From: Thermomicrobiaceae bacterium
GTDB lineage: Bacteria > Chloroflexota > Chloroflexia > Thermomicrobiales > Thermomicrobiaceae
NCBI GenBank assembly: GCA_025966355.1
Contig: JAICWZ010000043.1
Location: 1-9,505, forward strand
DNA: 9,505 nt
Direction of reading: 5' to 3'
In this document: positions 1-6,761 of the stretch, piece after piece
Position numbering within the stretch: position 1 is the stretch's first letter
Layout: each line of letters begins with the position of its first letter
The notes under the pieces: model-generated
The model's input: the letters and a program-made list of their open reading frames with translations, nothing else
The model's database searches: none
Told to the model about the DNA's origin: nothing
Made by a program: the position numbers and the translations under genes

Positions 1-73
1 GCGCTGGCGCACTTTATGCAACATCGAAGATGCCGATGTACGGGCGGGCGATTCGCCGGACATGGAATTGAAT

Positions 74-78
74 GGAGA
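74..78 (+). promoter_or_regulatory. Ribosome binding site deciding the Hsp20 start
   Basis: GGAGA lies 5 bases before the ATG at 84, and its GGAG core lies 6 before. It overlaps the upstream in-frame ATG at 72, so initiation at 84 is the better reading. Confidence 0.6.
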
Positions 79-83
79 CCAAT

Positions 84-542
84 ATGAGCGGTTCTCAGCG
101 CGCTCGATTTCTCGATATGGATACGCTTCGCGATCGCTTCGATCGCGTCTTCTCGGATTTGATGAACACCGGATCTGCCGCCGATGAGCGGGCCAATATG
201 CCGATCGACGTTCACGAAGAAGAGCAATCGGTCATCGTGAAAGCGTCGATGCCCGGCATCAAACCAGATGACATCTCCGTCGAAGTGCGGAACGGTGTGC
301 TCACGATTCGCGGCACTTCAACCGAACAGCGCGACGAAGCCCATGGAACCTGGCAGGTCGTCGAGCGGCACGTCGGGCATGTCGCCCGAAGCATTACGTT
401 GCCCGCCACGGTCGACGAATCGACCGGGCAGGCGCAGTACGACGATGGAGTCCTCACCATCACGTTCAATAAGACGTTGGAAAAGCCAGGCAAGATGATC
501 GAGGTGCAGCGCGGCGAGAGCGGTGGCGTTGGGCAGCCATAG
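84..542 (+). CDS. Hsp20/alpha-crystallin family small heat shock protein
   Basis: ATP-independent cytosolic holdase chaperone that binds unfolding proteins during stress (family knowledge). From the ATG at 84 the product is 152 residues, usual for bacterial Hsp20. The alpha-crystallin domain spans about residues 38-130, with GVLTIRG at 71-77 and the conserved closing motif A-x4-GVL (A117, GVL 122-124). A short C-terminal tail carries I139-E-V141, which fits the I/V-x-I/V motif that docks neighbouring subunits in oligomers. An in-frame ATG at 72 would add four residues. I prefer 84 because GGAGA at 74-78 lies at Shine-Dalgarno distance from it, while ATG 72 has only a weak site. No CIRCE-like inverted repeat is visible in the 83 bases upstream, so the type of heat control is unknown. 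The next gene begins 68 bases downstream on the same strand. Confidence 0.95.
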   Translation: MSGSQRARFLDMDTLRDRFDRVFSDLMNTGSAADERANMPIDVHEEEQSVIVKASMPGIKPDDISVEVRNGVLTIRGTSTEQRDEAHGTWQVVERHVGHVARSITLPATVDESTGQAQYDDGVLTITFNKTLEKPGKMIEVQRGESGGVGQP

Positions 543-610
543 TATCCTTAGACAGTACGCTGGTGGCGTGCGAGTGACCCAACTATCCCGCGAAAGCGGC
601 GTTTGGAACG

Positions 611-1024
611 ATGAACGGATTAAAAACATTCGGGCGCGGGATTCTTGGTCGCTGCCCGAATTGTGGTCAACGACACATCTTTCGCCGTTGGCTCCACATG
701 GTCGATCGATGTCCAAATTGTGGGATCTTTTTCGAGCGCGAAGAAGGTTATTGGACCGGCGCTGTGGCGGTCAACACGGTCGTCACCGAATTCGTTTTCG
801 CGATCGTGCTCATCATCGGCGTGATCTGGACGTGGCCCGATATCCCGATCAAACCGATGTTGATTATCGCCCTCTTGCTAAACGGAACCTTCCCAATCTT
901 CTTCTATCCCTATTCGAAGACGATCTGGATGGCGCTCGATCTGATCCTGCACCCACTCGAAGAACGCGAGGAACATGAAGTCATTACGCTCCGCCGCGTG
1001 CGCAACAGTACCGACGTCAAATAG
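611..1024 (+). CDS. DUF983 family zinc-ribbon membrane protein
   Basis: A 137-residue protein. Two CPNCG knuckles (cysteines at 15/18 and 34/37) form a likely zinc ribbon. Two hydrophobic segments follow, at about residues 54-75 and 82-100, and then a charged tail rich in Glu and Arg. The C-x2-C pair, about 15 residues, second C-x2-C pair and two-helix layout is that of DUF983, an uncharacterised bacterial family. The ribbon would face the same side as the N-terminus at the inner membrane. The start is ATG 611 with only a weak GGA at 605-607. It follows the Hsp20 gene after 68 bases, so co-transcription is possible but unproven. Its stop is 8 bases from the stop of convergent malQ. The family function is unknown and nothing here reveals a substrate. 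Confidence 0.85.
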   Translation: MNGLKTFGRGILGRCPNCGQRHIFRRWLHMVDRCPNCGIFFEREEGYWTGAVAVNTVVTEFVFAIVLIIGVIWTWPDIPIKPMLIIALLLNGTFPIFFYPYSKTIWMALDLILHPLEEREEHEVITLRRVRNSTDVK

Positions 1025-1032
1025 AACGGCCC

Positions 1033-2529
1033 TCAGCTCTCGCGCCCGTACAGATGGGCGAGCGTCGCGAGCTTCTTCGCCAGTTCTGGGGTGAAGGCGC
1101 CTGGTAGCGCGCGCCAGGCCCAATTTCCGTCGACCGTGCCGGGCGTATTCATTCGTGCGGTACTGTCGAGACCAAGCAGGTCCTGGGCCGGAACGATGGC
1201 CGCACGCGCGACCGAGGCGTACGCCAAGCGGATGAGCGCCCAGGTCAGATCGTCGTCGCAACCGAGATAGGCCCGCACATGCGCGCGGGTCGATTCATCG
1301 ATCTTTCGCAGCCAGCCGGCGGTGGTGTCGTTGTCGTGGGTGCCGGTGTAGACCACCGAGTTCGACTCGAAGTTGTGCGGTAGATATTTGTTGTCGCTAC
1401 CACTCCCGAAGGCGAATTGGAGCACCGTCATACCCGGCAGACCGAGCTGCTTACGCAGTGCCGTCACGTCGTCGGTGATGATGCCAAGATCTTCGGCAAT
1501 GACCGGTAACGCCCCGAGCACCCCGGCCAAATGCTCGAAAATCGTGACACCTGGGCCGTCCAACCACCAGCCGTTTATGGCGGTCAATTCGCCAGCAGGC
1601 ACGTGCCATCCAGCTTGAAAACCGCGGAAGTGGTCGACCCGCGCCACGTCGGTCAAAGCAAGGGTGCGCCGGAATCGTTCGATCCACCAACGGAACTCTC
1701 GCGCCTTCATCACTTCCCAACGATAGACCGGATTGCCCCAGAGCTGGCCGCTTTCGGAAAAATAGTCCGGCGGGACCCCAGCCACGAGGGTCGGCTGACC
1801 AAACGCATCGAGTTGAAAGATCTCCTGGTTGGCCCAAACGTCGGCACTATCGAACGAAACGTAAATCGGTACGTCGCCGACGATCTGAATGCCCCGGCGG
1901 TTGGCGTAGCGTCGCAACTCGTGCCACTGTGCATCAAAGACGAACTGCACAAACGTGTGATAGCGGATTTCGTCACAGAGCTGCTCGCGCGCGGCGCTCA
2001 ATGCCTCCGGTTCACGGCGTACCAATTCCGGTTCCCAGGTGATCCACGAGCCGGGCGGATGCGTGTCATGCAGCGCTTCAAAGAGTGTGAAATCGTTGAG
2101 CCAGCCAGCCTCGCGCTGTCGAAACTGCTCAAAGCGTTGCGCCAGATCGCCGGATTCGATGCGGCGAAAGCGCTCGAACGCGCGGCGTAACATCGGGACC
2201 TTGCGTTCCCAGGCGGCGCGATAATCGGCCCGATCGCTCGACGGCCCCGCACTGATCAGATCATCCGCGTCGAGCAGTCCGCGATCGACCAGCCACGTCT
2301 CGGAGATGAGCAGTGGATTGCCGGCGAAGGCGGAGCGGCTATCGTACGGTGAGTTACCCGGCCCGGCCGGACCGAGCGGGAGAACCTGCCATAAATTTTG
2401 GCCGGCCCGCTCCAAAAATTCGACGAAGCGGTACGCTTCCGTTCCCAGATCCCCGGTTCCGTGCGACCCGGGCAATGATGTCGGATGTAGCAAAACGCCG
2501 CAGCTTCGTTCCTCTAACGGCCGGTGCAT
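1033..2529 (-). CDS. malQ: 4-alpha-glucanotransferase (amylomaltase), GH77
   Basis: Transfers alpha-1,4-glucan segments between maltodextrins and to glucose, in cytosolic maltodextrin or glycogen metabolism. The 498 residues match the usual length of short amylomaltases. The N-terminal block G11-V-L-L-H-P-T-S-L-P20 and the GNSPYDSRSAFAGNPLLI block (58-75) are GH77 hallmarks. All three catalytic carboxylates are visible: nucleophile D299 in RVDHFRG, acid/base E346 in VIAEDLG, and D399 in TGTHDND, which stabilises the transition state. The 250s loop around GVPPDYFSESGQLWGNP (251-267) is also typical. The start is ATG at 2529; a GGGAG box lies about 10 bases upstream and no other in-frame start competes. 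The gene stands alone between two plus-strand units, with no glycogen or maltose transport genes in the window. It is divergent from nth across a 182-base spacer. Confidence 0.97.
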   Translation of the reverse strand: MHRPLEERSCGVLLHPTSLPGSHGTGDLGTEAYRFVEFLERAGQNLWQVLPLGPAGPGNSPYDSRSAFAGNPLLISETWLVDRGLLDADDLISAGPSSDRADYRAAWERKVPMLRRAFERFRRIESGDLAQRFEQFRQREAGWLNDFTLFEALHDTHPPGSWITWEPELVRREPEALSAAREQLCDEIRYHTFVQFVFDAQWHELRRYANRRGIQIVGDVPIYVSFDSADVWANQEIFQLDAFGQPTLVAGVPPDYFSESGQLWGNPVYRWEVMKAREFRWWIERFRRTLALTDVARVDHFRGFQAGWHVPAGELTAINGWWLDGPGVTIFEHLAGVLGALPVIAEDLGIITDDVTALRKQLGLPGMTVLQFAFGSGSDNKYLPHNFESNSVVYTGTHDNDTTAGWLRKIDESTRAHVRAYLGCDDDLTWALIRLAYASVARAAIVPAQDLLGLDSTARMNTPGTVDGNWAWRALPGAFTPELAKKLATLAHLYGRES

Positions 2530-2699
2530 GGTTTGCGCACTCCCGCTCGACTGACGTCCCGCCCAACAGCGCTAATCCTACGGCATCGGGGACGATGAAT
2601 TATCCCGGTTTCCAACAATGCTCGCGGCCGCGAAAACCCGATGCATCGATTGCCATGGAGGCATGAGAACGCACGATTTCGCCCTCCGTCGGCTGCGTG

Positions 2700-2705
2700 T
2701 ACAAT
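2700..2705 (+). promoter_or_regulatory. Candidate -10 box (TACAAT) for a leaderless nth operon transcript
   Basis: TACAAT matches the bacterial -10 consensus at five of six positions. It ends 6 bases before the ATG at 2712, so transcription would begin at or next to that ATG, giving a leaderless mRNA. This fits the absence of a Shine-Dalgarno sequence before 2712. No good -35 is seen; the 17-base position holds TTTCGC at 2677-2682. A GTG at 2697 in the same frame would lie inside the promoter and is therefore unlikely to be the start. Confidence 0.5.
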
Positions 2706-2711
2706 GGATGT

Positions 2712-3386
2712 ATGGTGACCGCGACAGATGAGCGCCAAATCAATTCGATCTTCGCGCGCGAGGTCCTGCGACGCCTGGAAACATCCTACGGTCGTCCTGC
2801 CTGGCGGGTTGAGCACACCCCGCTCGATGAACTTGTGCTTACCATCCTGTCGCAACACACCTCCGACATTAACTGTGAACGCGCCTTCACATCATTGCGC
2901 ACAGCCTTTCCAACCTGGGATGAGGTGGTCGCCGCACCGGACGATGCGATCGCCGATGCGATTCGTGCCGGCGGCCTTGCTCGTGTGAAAGCGCCGCGCA
3001 TCAAAATGGTCGTCAGCCAGGTGCTGGCCGGTCATTTGCTCGATGGGATCGAGGAGCGACCGCTTGCCGAAGCGAAAGCGCTGCTCCGCTCATTGCCCGG
3101 TGTCGGTCCGAAGACCGCTGCCTGTGTCCTGCTCTTTGCCTGTCAACGACCAGCGTTGCCGGTTGACACCCACGTGTACCGCGTTTCGCAACGAATCGGC
3201 CTGATCGACGGCTCAACCAATCCCGAGGACGCGCACGAGGCGCTTGAGGCGCTCCTCGACCCACAGGATGTCTACTCTTTCCACGTCAATATGATTCAAC
3301 ACGGCCGCGCGATCTGCCGCGCCCGTTCCCCACAGTGCGCGGGTTGCCCGCTTGCCGGCCTCTGTCGTCATCCTGTGAACGCCTAA
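2712..3386 (+). CDS. nth: Endonuclease III (base-excision repair DNA glycosylase/AP lyase)
   Basis: Removes oxidised pyrimidines from DNA and nicks the abasic site. From ATG 2712 the protein has 224 residues (E. coli Nth has 211). The helix-hairpin-helix is LPGVGPKTA (128-136), with the catalytic lysine K134. The catalytic aspartate is D152 in PVDTHVYRV. Together these mark a bifunctional Nth rather than MutY, which lacks the lysine. The C-terminal iron-sulfur ligands C202, C209, C212 and C218 keep the exact C-x6-C-x2-C-x5-C spacing. LSQHTSD at 46-52 replaces the LSAQATD of E. coli, a variant I associate with Chloroflexi, Deinococcus and archaeal-like members. The start is chosen from the promoter position; GTG 2697 is the alternative. 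It is first in a four-gene operon, with one base to the phosphatase gene. Confidence 0.94.
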   Translation: MVTATDERQINSIFAREVLRRLETSYGRPAWRVEHTPLDELVLTILSQHTSDINCERAFTSLRTAFPTWDEVVAAPDDAIADAIRAGGLARVKAPRIKMVVSQVLAGHLLDGIEERPLAEAKALLRSLPGVGPKTAACVLLFACQRPALPVDTHVYRVSQRIGLIDGSTNPEDAHEALEALLDPQDVYSFHVNMIQHGRAICRARSPQCAGCPLAGLCRHPVNA

Positions 3387-3387
3387 C

Positions 3388-4026
3388 ATGGCCTCCACCG
3401 AGCTGGTGCTCGTCCGGCACGGCGAGACGCAGAGCAATTTGGAGCAACTGCTCCACGGTCGAACCGACGTTCCGCTGACACCGCTCGGAGAATGGCAAGC
3501 GCGCCGCGTCGCCCACCGGGTGCAACAGATCGGTGGCGCCAGCGGGCTCTATTCCAGCCCGCTCCTCCGCGCCCACGCCACGGCGCTGCGTATCTCCGAA
3601 CTCATTGGGATCGACCCAGTGCTGCTCGCTGATCTCACGGAATATCACTTCGGCGACTTTGAAGGATATTCACTCGCCAGGGTGCAGGAGGCTCATCCCG
3701 AGCTCTTTCTGCGCGCTATTGATACGTCGGATATCGATTTTCGCTTTCCAAATGGCGAATCCCGGCGCGAATTCAACCTGCGGGTCAAAGCTGCATTCGA
3801 TCACCTGGTCGAGCAAAACGTGGGACAACGAATCGTGGTTGTCGCCCACGGCGGGGTCATTGCCTCCGCGGTCGCTCAGTTCACCGGCGGCAATCCGAAC
3901 GACTGGGCCAAGTACCTGGTTCAGAATTGCAGCGTCACCCACCTCGAACTGAATGGCGATCCTGTGGCACGTCTGATCTGTTGGAACGACGCGCTCCACC
4001 TGCAAGGCGAGGACGTTGTGCCATGA
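3388..4026 (+). CDS. Histidine phosphatase family protein (phosphoglycerate mutase-like)
   Basis: A 212-residue cytosolic member of the branch-1 histidine phosphatase superfamily, which uses a phospho-histidine intermediate. LVRHGET near the N-terminus holds R10 and the nucleophile H11. R61 follows in SSPLLRA. E85, in LTEYHFGDFEG, sits where the proton donor is found. The second catalytic histidine is H154 in VVAHGGV. The length and the DFEG motif resemble the cobalamin/alpha-ribazole phosphatase (CobC) and broad phosphatase types more than glycolytic mutase, which is about 230-250 residues. No cobalamin genes are nearby, so I leave the substrate open. The ATG is one base after the nth stop with no clear ribosome site, suggesting translational coupling. 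Its TGA overlaps the next start as ATGA. Confidence 0.93.
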   Translation: MASTELVLVRHGETQSNLEQLLHGRTDVPLTPLGEWQARRVAHRVQQIGGASGLYSSPLLRAHATALRISELIGIDPVLLADLTEYHFGDFEGYSLARVQEAHPELFLRAIDTSDIDFRFPNGESRREFNLRVKAAFDHLVEQNVGQRIVVVAHGGVIASAVAQFTGGNPNDWAKYLVQNCSVTHLELNGDPVARLICWNDALHLQGEDVVP

Positions 4027-4796
4027 AGTTGACGGTCATCGGCGGTTCCGCCGCCTGTCCGAATCCGGGCGACGCCGGATCGTCGTATCTCGTCACGCAC
4101 GACGGATTCTCGCTCGTGCTCGACTGCGGGCCGGACAGCATCTCCAGGCTGCGCCAGCATGCGGAATTACGAGACATCGGCGCCGTTCTTATCTCTCACC
4201 TGCATTCCGACCATACGCTCGACCTCGTTCCGTTTCGCTACGGGCTGCGTTACATCCGCGGCCCTCGCGGTCCACGTATACCCCTCTGGATGCCACCAGA
4301 CGGTCGAAACTTTCTCGATCAACTGGGGCGAGTATTCGCGCTCGGAGCCGAGGCGCGTGAACCGTTCTTCGATGGTGAGTTCGACATCCATGAATACGAT
4401 CCGGATGGCTCGTTCGATCTTGGCCCATTGTCGGTGTCGTTCATGCCAACCCAACACTTTATCGATTGCTGGGCGATGCGCGTGCGAGCCGGCGGGCGTC
4501 AACTCGCGTACCTCGCCGACAGTGCCCCTATTGATGCATTGGTCGACTTCGCGCGAGATGTGGATGTCGCGGTCTGCGAAGCCACCCTCTCCAGCCGCGA
4601 GGCCGGTTCACCGGAAAATAGCGGGCACATGACAGCGGCACAGGCTGGAGAAATCGCGCAGCGTGCCGGGGTGCGACACCTGATTTTGACGCATCTCTGG
4701 GCGGAACACGATCTCGAGGCAACCGCGAGCGACGCACGTTCCACCTTCGCTGGCGCTATTACCATCGCCGCCAGCGGCGTTCAGGTGGTCGTCTAG
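4023..4796 (+). CDS. MBL-fold metallo-hydrolase, RNase Z-like/YhfI-like
   Basis: A 257-residue cytosolic metallo-beta-lactamase-fold hydrolase. The di-metal site is complete: HLHSDH at 59-64 (H59, H61, D63, H64), H145 in PTQH, D166 in YLADSA, and H224 in THLW. GHMTA (H202) is the phosphodiesterase-type histidine motif of the RNase Z-like branch. It is shorter than typical RNase Z (about 280-310 residues) and I see no clear flexible-arm insertion. A YhfI-type enzyme of uncertain substrate therefore fits better than tRNA 3' processing. The usual GDT around the bridging aspartate is ADS here. The start is ATG 4023, which overlaps the upstream TGA (ATGA); the frame is open further upstream, but that part lies inside the phosphatase gene. 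The P1 peptidase gene follows after 23 bases. Confidence 0.9.
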   Translation: MKLTVIGGSAACPNPGDAGSSYLVTHDGFSLVLDCGPDSISRLRQHAELRDIGAVLISHLHSDHTLDLVPFRYGLRYIRGPRGPRIPLWMPPDGRNFLDQLGRVFALGAEAREPFFDGEFDIHEYDPDGSFDLGPLSVSFMPTQHFIDCWAMRVRAGGRQLAYLADSAPIDALVDFARDVDVAVCEATLSSREAGSPENSGHMTAAQAGEIAQRAGVRHLILTHLWAEHDLEATASDARSTFAGAITIAASGVQVVV

Positions 4797-4810
4797 CGTC
4801 CAGTCCAATC

Positions 4811-4815
4811 GAGGA
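4811..4815 (+). promoter_or_regulatory. Ribosome binding site of the P1 peptidase gene
   Basis: GAGGA lies 4 bases before the ATG at 4820, inside the 23-base gap after the MBL gene. It is the clearest Shine-Dalgarno site of the nth operon. Confidence 0.6.
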
Positions 4816-4819
4816 ACTG

Positions 4820-5713
4820 ATGCAACACGATGACACGCGCTTCGCGATGCCGGGATTCCAGGTCGGTCACTGGACTCACCCGTCTGGTGCCACTGGTTGC
4901 ACCGTCGTCATTCCCGATGAACGCTCGCTGGCCGTCGTCGATGTCCGAGGCGGAGCACCGGGCACACGCGAAACGTCGCTGCTTGAAGAGGGGCGACTTG
5001 TCCAGCGCGTCGATGCCGTGTTGTTGACCGGCGGCAGCGCCTTCGGGCTGGCGGCCGCGGACGGCGTCATGCGCTGGCTGCGCGAACAGGGACGCGGCTT
5101 CCCGACGGCGAGTATCCCGGTGCCGATCGTGCCTGCCGCCGTCCTTTTCGATCTCCAAGGGTCGGATCCGGTCTGGCCCGATGCGGATGCGGGATATTTG
5201 GCCGCCTCGACAGCCGCCACCGACAATTGGACCAGCGGGCGAGTTGGGGCGGGTGCCGGCGCCACGGTCGGAAAAATCGTCAATCCGGGAGGCTCGCCAT
5301 CCGGTATCGGAGCGGCCCGAGTAGCGGTCGATGCCGGAACAGTCGCCGCGTTGCTGGCCGTCAACGCCGTGGGTGAAATCGCCTTCAACCGCGATCCCGG
5401 TGTGCCGAGCGCCGAAGCACTGCTCCTCACGACCGATCAGGCGCAGCCGCGGGCAGGCGAAAATACGACGATCGGCGTTGTTGTCGTCGACGCGGAAGTG
5501 AATCGCGACGATCTCGTGCGCATCGCGATCGCGGCGCACGACGGACTGGCACGCGCAATTCACCCGGCTCACACGCCGTTCGATGGAGATACAATCTTCG
5601 TTCTCGGTCGAAACGAAGGACGCCTGACCCCGCGCGGATCGCTGCAGTTGGCCGTCGCGACGCAGCACGCGGTTATGCGCGCGGTTCGAAATTCGGTCGC
5701 GAAAGGGCGATGA
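4820..5713 (+). CDS. P1 family peptidase (DmpA/NylC-type self-cleaving aminopeptidase)
   Basis: A 297-residue N-terminal-nucleophile hydrolase of the MEROPS P1 (S58) family, which includes DmpA and BapA aminopeptidases and the nylon-oligomer hydrolase NylC. Visible family blocks are TGCTVVIPD (25-33), GGAPGTRET (44-52), LLTGGSAFGLAAADGV (68-83), GAGAGATVGK (143-152) and the late HTPFDGDTIFVL (251-262). These enzymes cut themselves so that a Ser or Thr becomes the nucleophile of the small subunit. Here N215-T216 in ENTTIGVV is the natural site, giving subunits of about 215 and 82 residues, close to the proportions known for NylC. There is no signal peptide, so it is probably cytosolic. It ends the nth operon. 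The natural substrate (a D- or beta-aminoacyl peptide, or another amide) cannot be read from sequence. Confidence 0.93.
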   Translation: MQHDDTRFAMPGFQVGHWTHPSGATGCTVVIPDERSLAVVDVRGGAPGTRETSLLEEGRLVQRVDAVLLTGGSAFGLAAADGVMRWLREQGRGFPTASIPVPIVPAAVLFDLQGSDPVWPDADAGYLAASTAATDNWTSGRVGAGAGATVGKIVNPGGSPSGIGAARVAVDAGTVAALLAVNAVGEIAFNRDPGVPSAEALLLTTDQAQPRAGENTTIGVVVVDAEVNRDDLVRIAIAAHDGLARAIHPAHTPFDGDTIFVLGRNEGRLTPRGSLQLAVATQHAVMRAVRNSVAKGR

Positions 5714-5761
5714 GAACGGTTCGGAAATCGAAACGGGCGGGGTGTCGTTTCATGGCCGGCG

Positions 5762-5770
5762 TGCTAGACT
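5762..5770 (+). promoter_or_regulatory. Candidate extended -10 promoter of the TIM-barrel gene
   Basis: TGCTAGACT reads as an extended -10 (TGn followed by TAGACT), located in the 143-base gap after the P1 peptidase gene. Transcription would start near 5777 and leave a leader of about 80 bases before the ATG at 5857. The -35 region (about 5742-5747, GTGTCG) is poor, as is common for extended -10 promoters. No hairpin with a T-run separates it from the operon upstream, so read-through is also possible. Confidence 0.4.
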
Positions 5771-5856
5771 GATGTCGGATTCAACGCCCAGCGTGTGGCA
5801 TTGCATTCATGGCGGCGCGGTGAAAACGGCGGGCTCAGACTGGCGAGTAATCCACC

Positions 5857-6720
5857 ATGAAACTGCTGCTCTCAACCGGAGCGTTCCCAGGATTCTCAAT
5901 CGAAAATTCGCTCAGCCTCGCTCGCGACGTCGGCGCCGAAGGCATCGAACTGATGCTGACGCCACGGCTCGGTCGCATCGATCCCGACCATATTCGCACA
6001 TTCGAAGATCGCTACGAAACCCCGGTCCGTTCGGTGCATACGACGATGCGGCTTCAGCATGCGTCCCCCGAACTGAAGGCGCGCGACATCGTGCAGTCGG
6101 CGCGCTTCGCGGCCAATTTCCTGCAGTGCGATGTGCTGGTGGTCCATACGCCGAACGTGCAATCGCTGCACGAACCGGCCGGTCGTTTCTGGTTCGATGC
6201 GGTCAACTCGGCCGTCGAGATATCACGCGGTGCGCAGTTCGCCGTCGCGATTGAGAATAGCGGACGCTCCACCGCGAAAACGCCAACGTGGGCCTTCGAT
6301 CATCCGCACCGACTGCTCTGGCTCACCGAGGAGTGGGATCTCCGCATCACCTACGATACGGCCCACGCCGCCAGCCGAAATTGGGATCTTCTTGAAACAC
6401 TCCGCACGCTTCAACCCCGCATTGCCAACATCCATCTGAGCGACGTCAATCGAACGCGAAACTCGCGTTTCGGGCTCCTCAACGCGATGACGCGCGATCA
6501 CCAACTTCCGGGCGATGGCGATCTCCCCATCGACGAACTGATCGGGAGCCTGGCGTCGTCGCAGTACGACGGTGCCGTCACGCTCGAATTGAGCCCATAC
6601 GCCGTCCATGCCTGGTGGCGCCCCACCGCCGTTCGCCGACTTACTGAAGCGTTCCAGCGCTGCCACGAGGTCGCGCGTAACGTCGGCTTCCCACAACAAC
6701 GACCACAAGGCCGGATGTAA
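5857..6720 (+). CDS. Sugar phosphate isomerase/epimerase family TIM-barrel protein
   Basis: A 287-residue xylose-isomerase-like TIM barrel (AP endonuclease family 2 fold). The barrel-strand ends carry the usual metal and substrate residues: E31 in GIELM, H61 in SVHTT, H97 in VVHTP, E133 in AIENSG, D167 and H170 in YDTAHA, H193 in NIHLSDV, and E244 in TLELSP. PGDGDLPIDELI (218-229) is a common signature of sugar epimerase and inosose dehydratase relatives. The nine ligands of DNA endonuclease IV are not clearly all present, so isomerase, epimerase or lyase action on a sugar is more likely than DNA repair. The start is ATG 5857 with a weak GCGAG some 9 bases upstream. It appears monocistronic, ending 18 bases before a terminator hairpin. 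The substrate is unknown. Confidence 0.88.
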   Translation: MKLLLSTGAFPGFSIENSLSLARDVGAEGIELMLTPRLGRIDPDHIRTFEDRYETPVRSVHTTMRLQHASPELKARDIVQSARFAANFLQCDVLVVHTPNVQSLHEPAGRFWFDAVNSAVEISRGAQFAVAIENSGRSTAKTPTWAFDHPHRLLWLTEEWDLRITYDTAHAASRNWDLLETLRTLQPRIANIHLSDVNRTRNSRFGLLNAMTRDHQLPGDGDLPIDELIGSLASSQYDGAVTLELSPYAVHAWWRPTAVRRLTEAFQRCHEVARNVGFPQQRPQGRM

Positions 6721-6738
6721 CCGACGCGCCGCAGCAAA

Positions 6739-6761
6739 ACGGGGAGCACGTGGCTCCCCGT
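6739..6761. terminator. Bidirectional intrinsic terminator between converging genes
   Basis: A perfect 9-bp stem (ACGGGGAGC at 6739-6747 with GCTCCCCGT at 6753-6761) closes a 5-base loop. Read on the minus strand, after rpsI, the stem is followed by TTT and then GC. Read on the plus strand, after the TIM-barrel gene, it is followed by CGTTCTTTC. It sits in the 73-base spacer between the two convergent stop codons, so it can end both transcripts. The T-runs are short, so efficiency is uncertain. Confidence 0.8.

Noticed and set aside
1..83. Possible end of an upstream gene, since one plus frame is open to a TGA at 69-71 and another to about 185.
   Set aside because: Neither short peptide shows a recognisable motif, and codon patterns do not separate them. 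Nothing to support a call.
74..113. RNA thermometer pairing the Hsp20 ribosome site with a nearby TCTC.
   Set aside because: Only four base pairs could be found, and no ROSE or four-U arrangement is visible.
588..599. CCGC-GAAA-GCGG mini-hairpin between the Hsp20 and DUF983 genes as a terminator.
   Set aside because: Only 4 bp of stem and no T-run after it, so it is not a credible terminator.
1531..2190. Long plus-strand open frame (219 codons) opposite malQ.
   Set aside because: malQ is fully supported by its catalytic motifs. The opposite frame has no family features and reflects codon bias in GC-rich DNA.
2599..2604. Minus-strand GATAAT as a -10 box for malQ, about 70 bases upstream of its ATG.
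   Set aside because: No matching -35 at proper spacing, and other AT-rich hexamers occur in the same spacer; too weak to annotate.
2712..3386. MutY-type adenine glycosylase.
   Set aside because: The Nth catalytic lysine K134 is present, and there is no C-terminal MutY extension domain.
4793..5668. Minus-strand open frame of 291 codons opposite the P1 peptidase gene.
   Set aside because: Arg- and Asp-rich, without motifs, and overlaps almost all of a well-recognised gene. Antisense shadow.
5742..6254. Plus-strand frame of 170 codons starting before the TIM-barrel gene.
   Set aside because: It runs out of frame through a recognised gene, and its Arg-rich product looks like a frame-shadow.
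5857..6720. Endonuclease IV, which would make a second base-excision repair gene beside nth.
   Set aside because: The fold is shared, but the full set of endonuclease IV zinc ligands and its motifs are not clearly present. The sequence fits the sugar isomerase/epimerase branch better.
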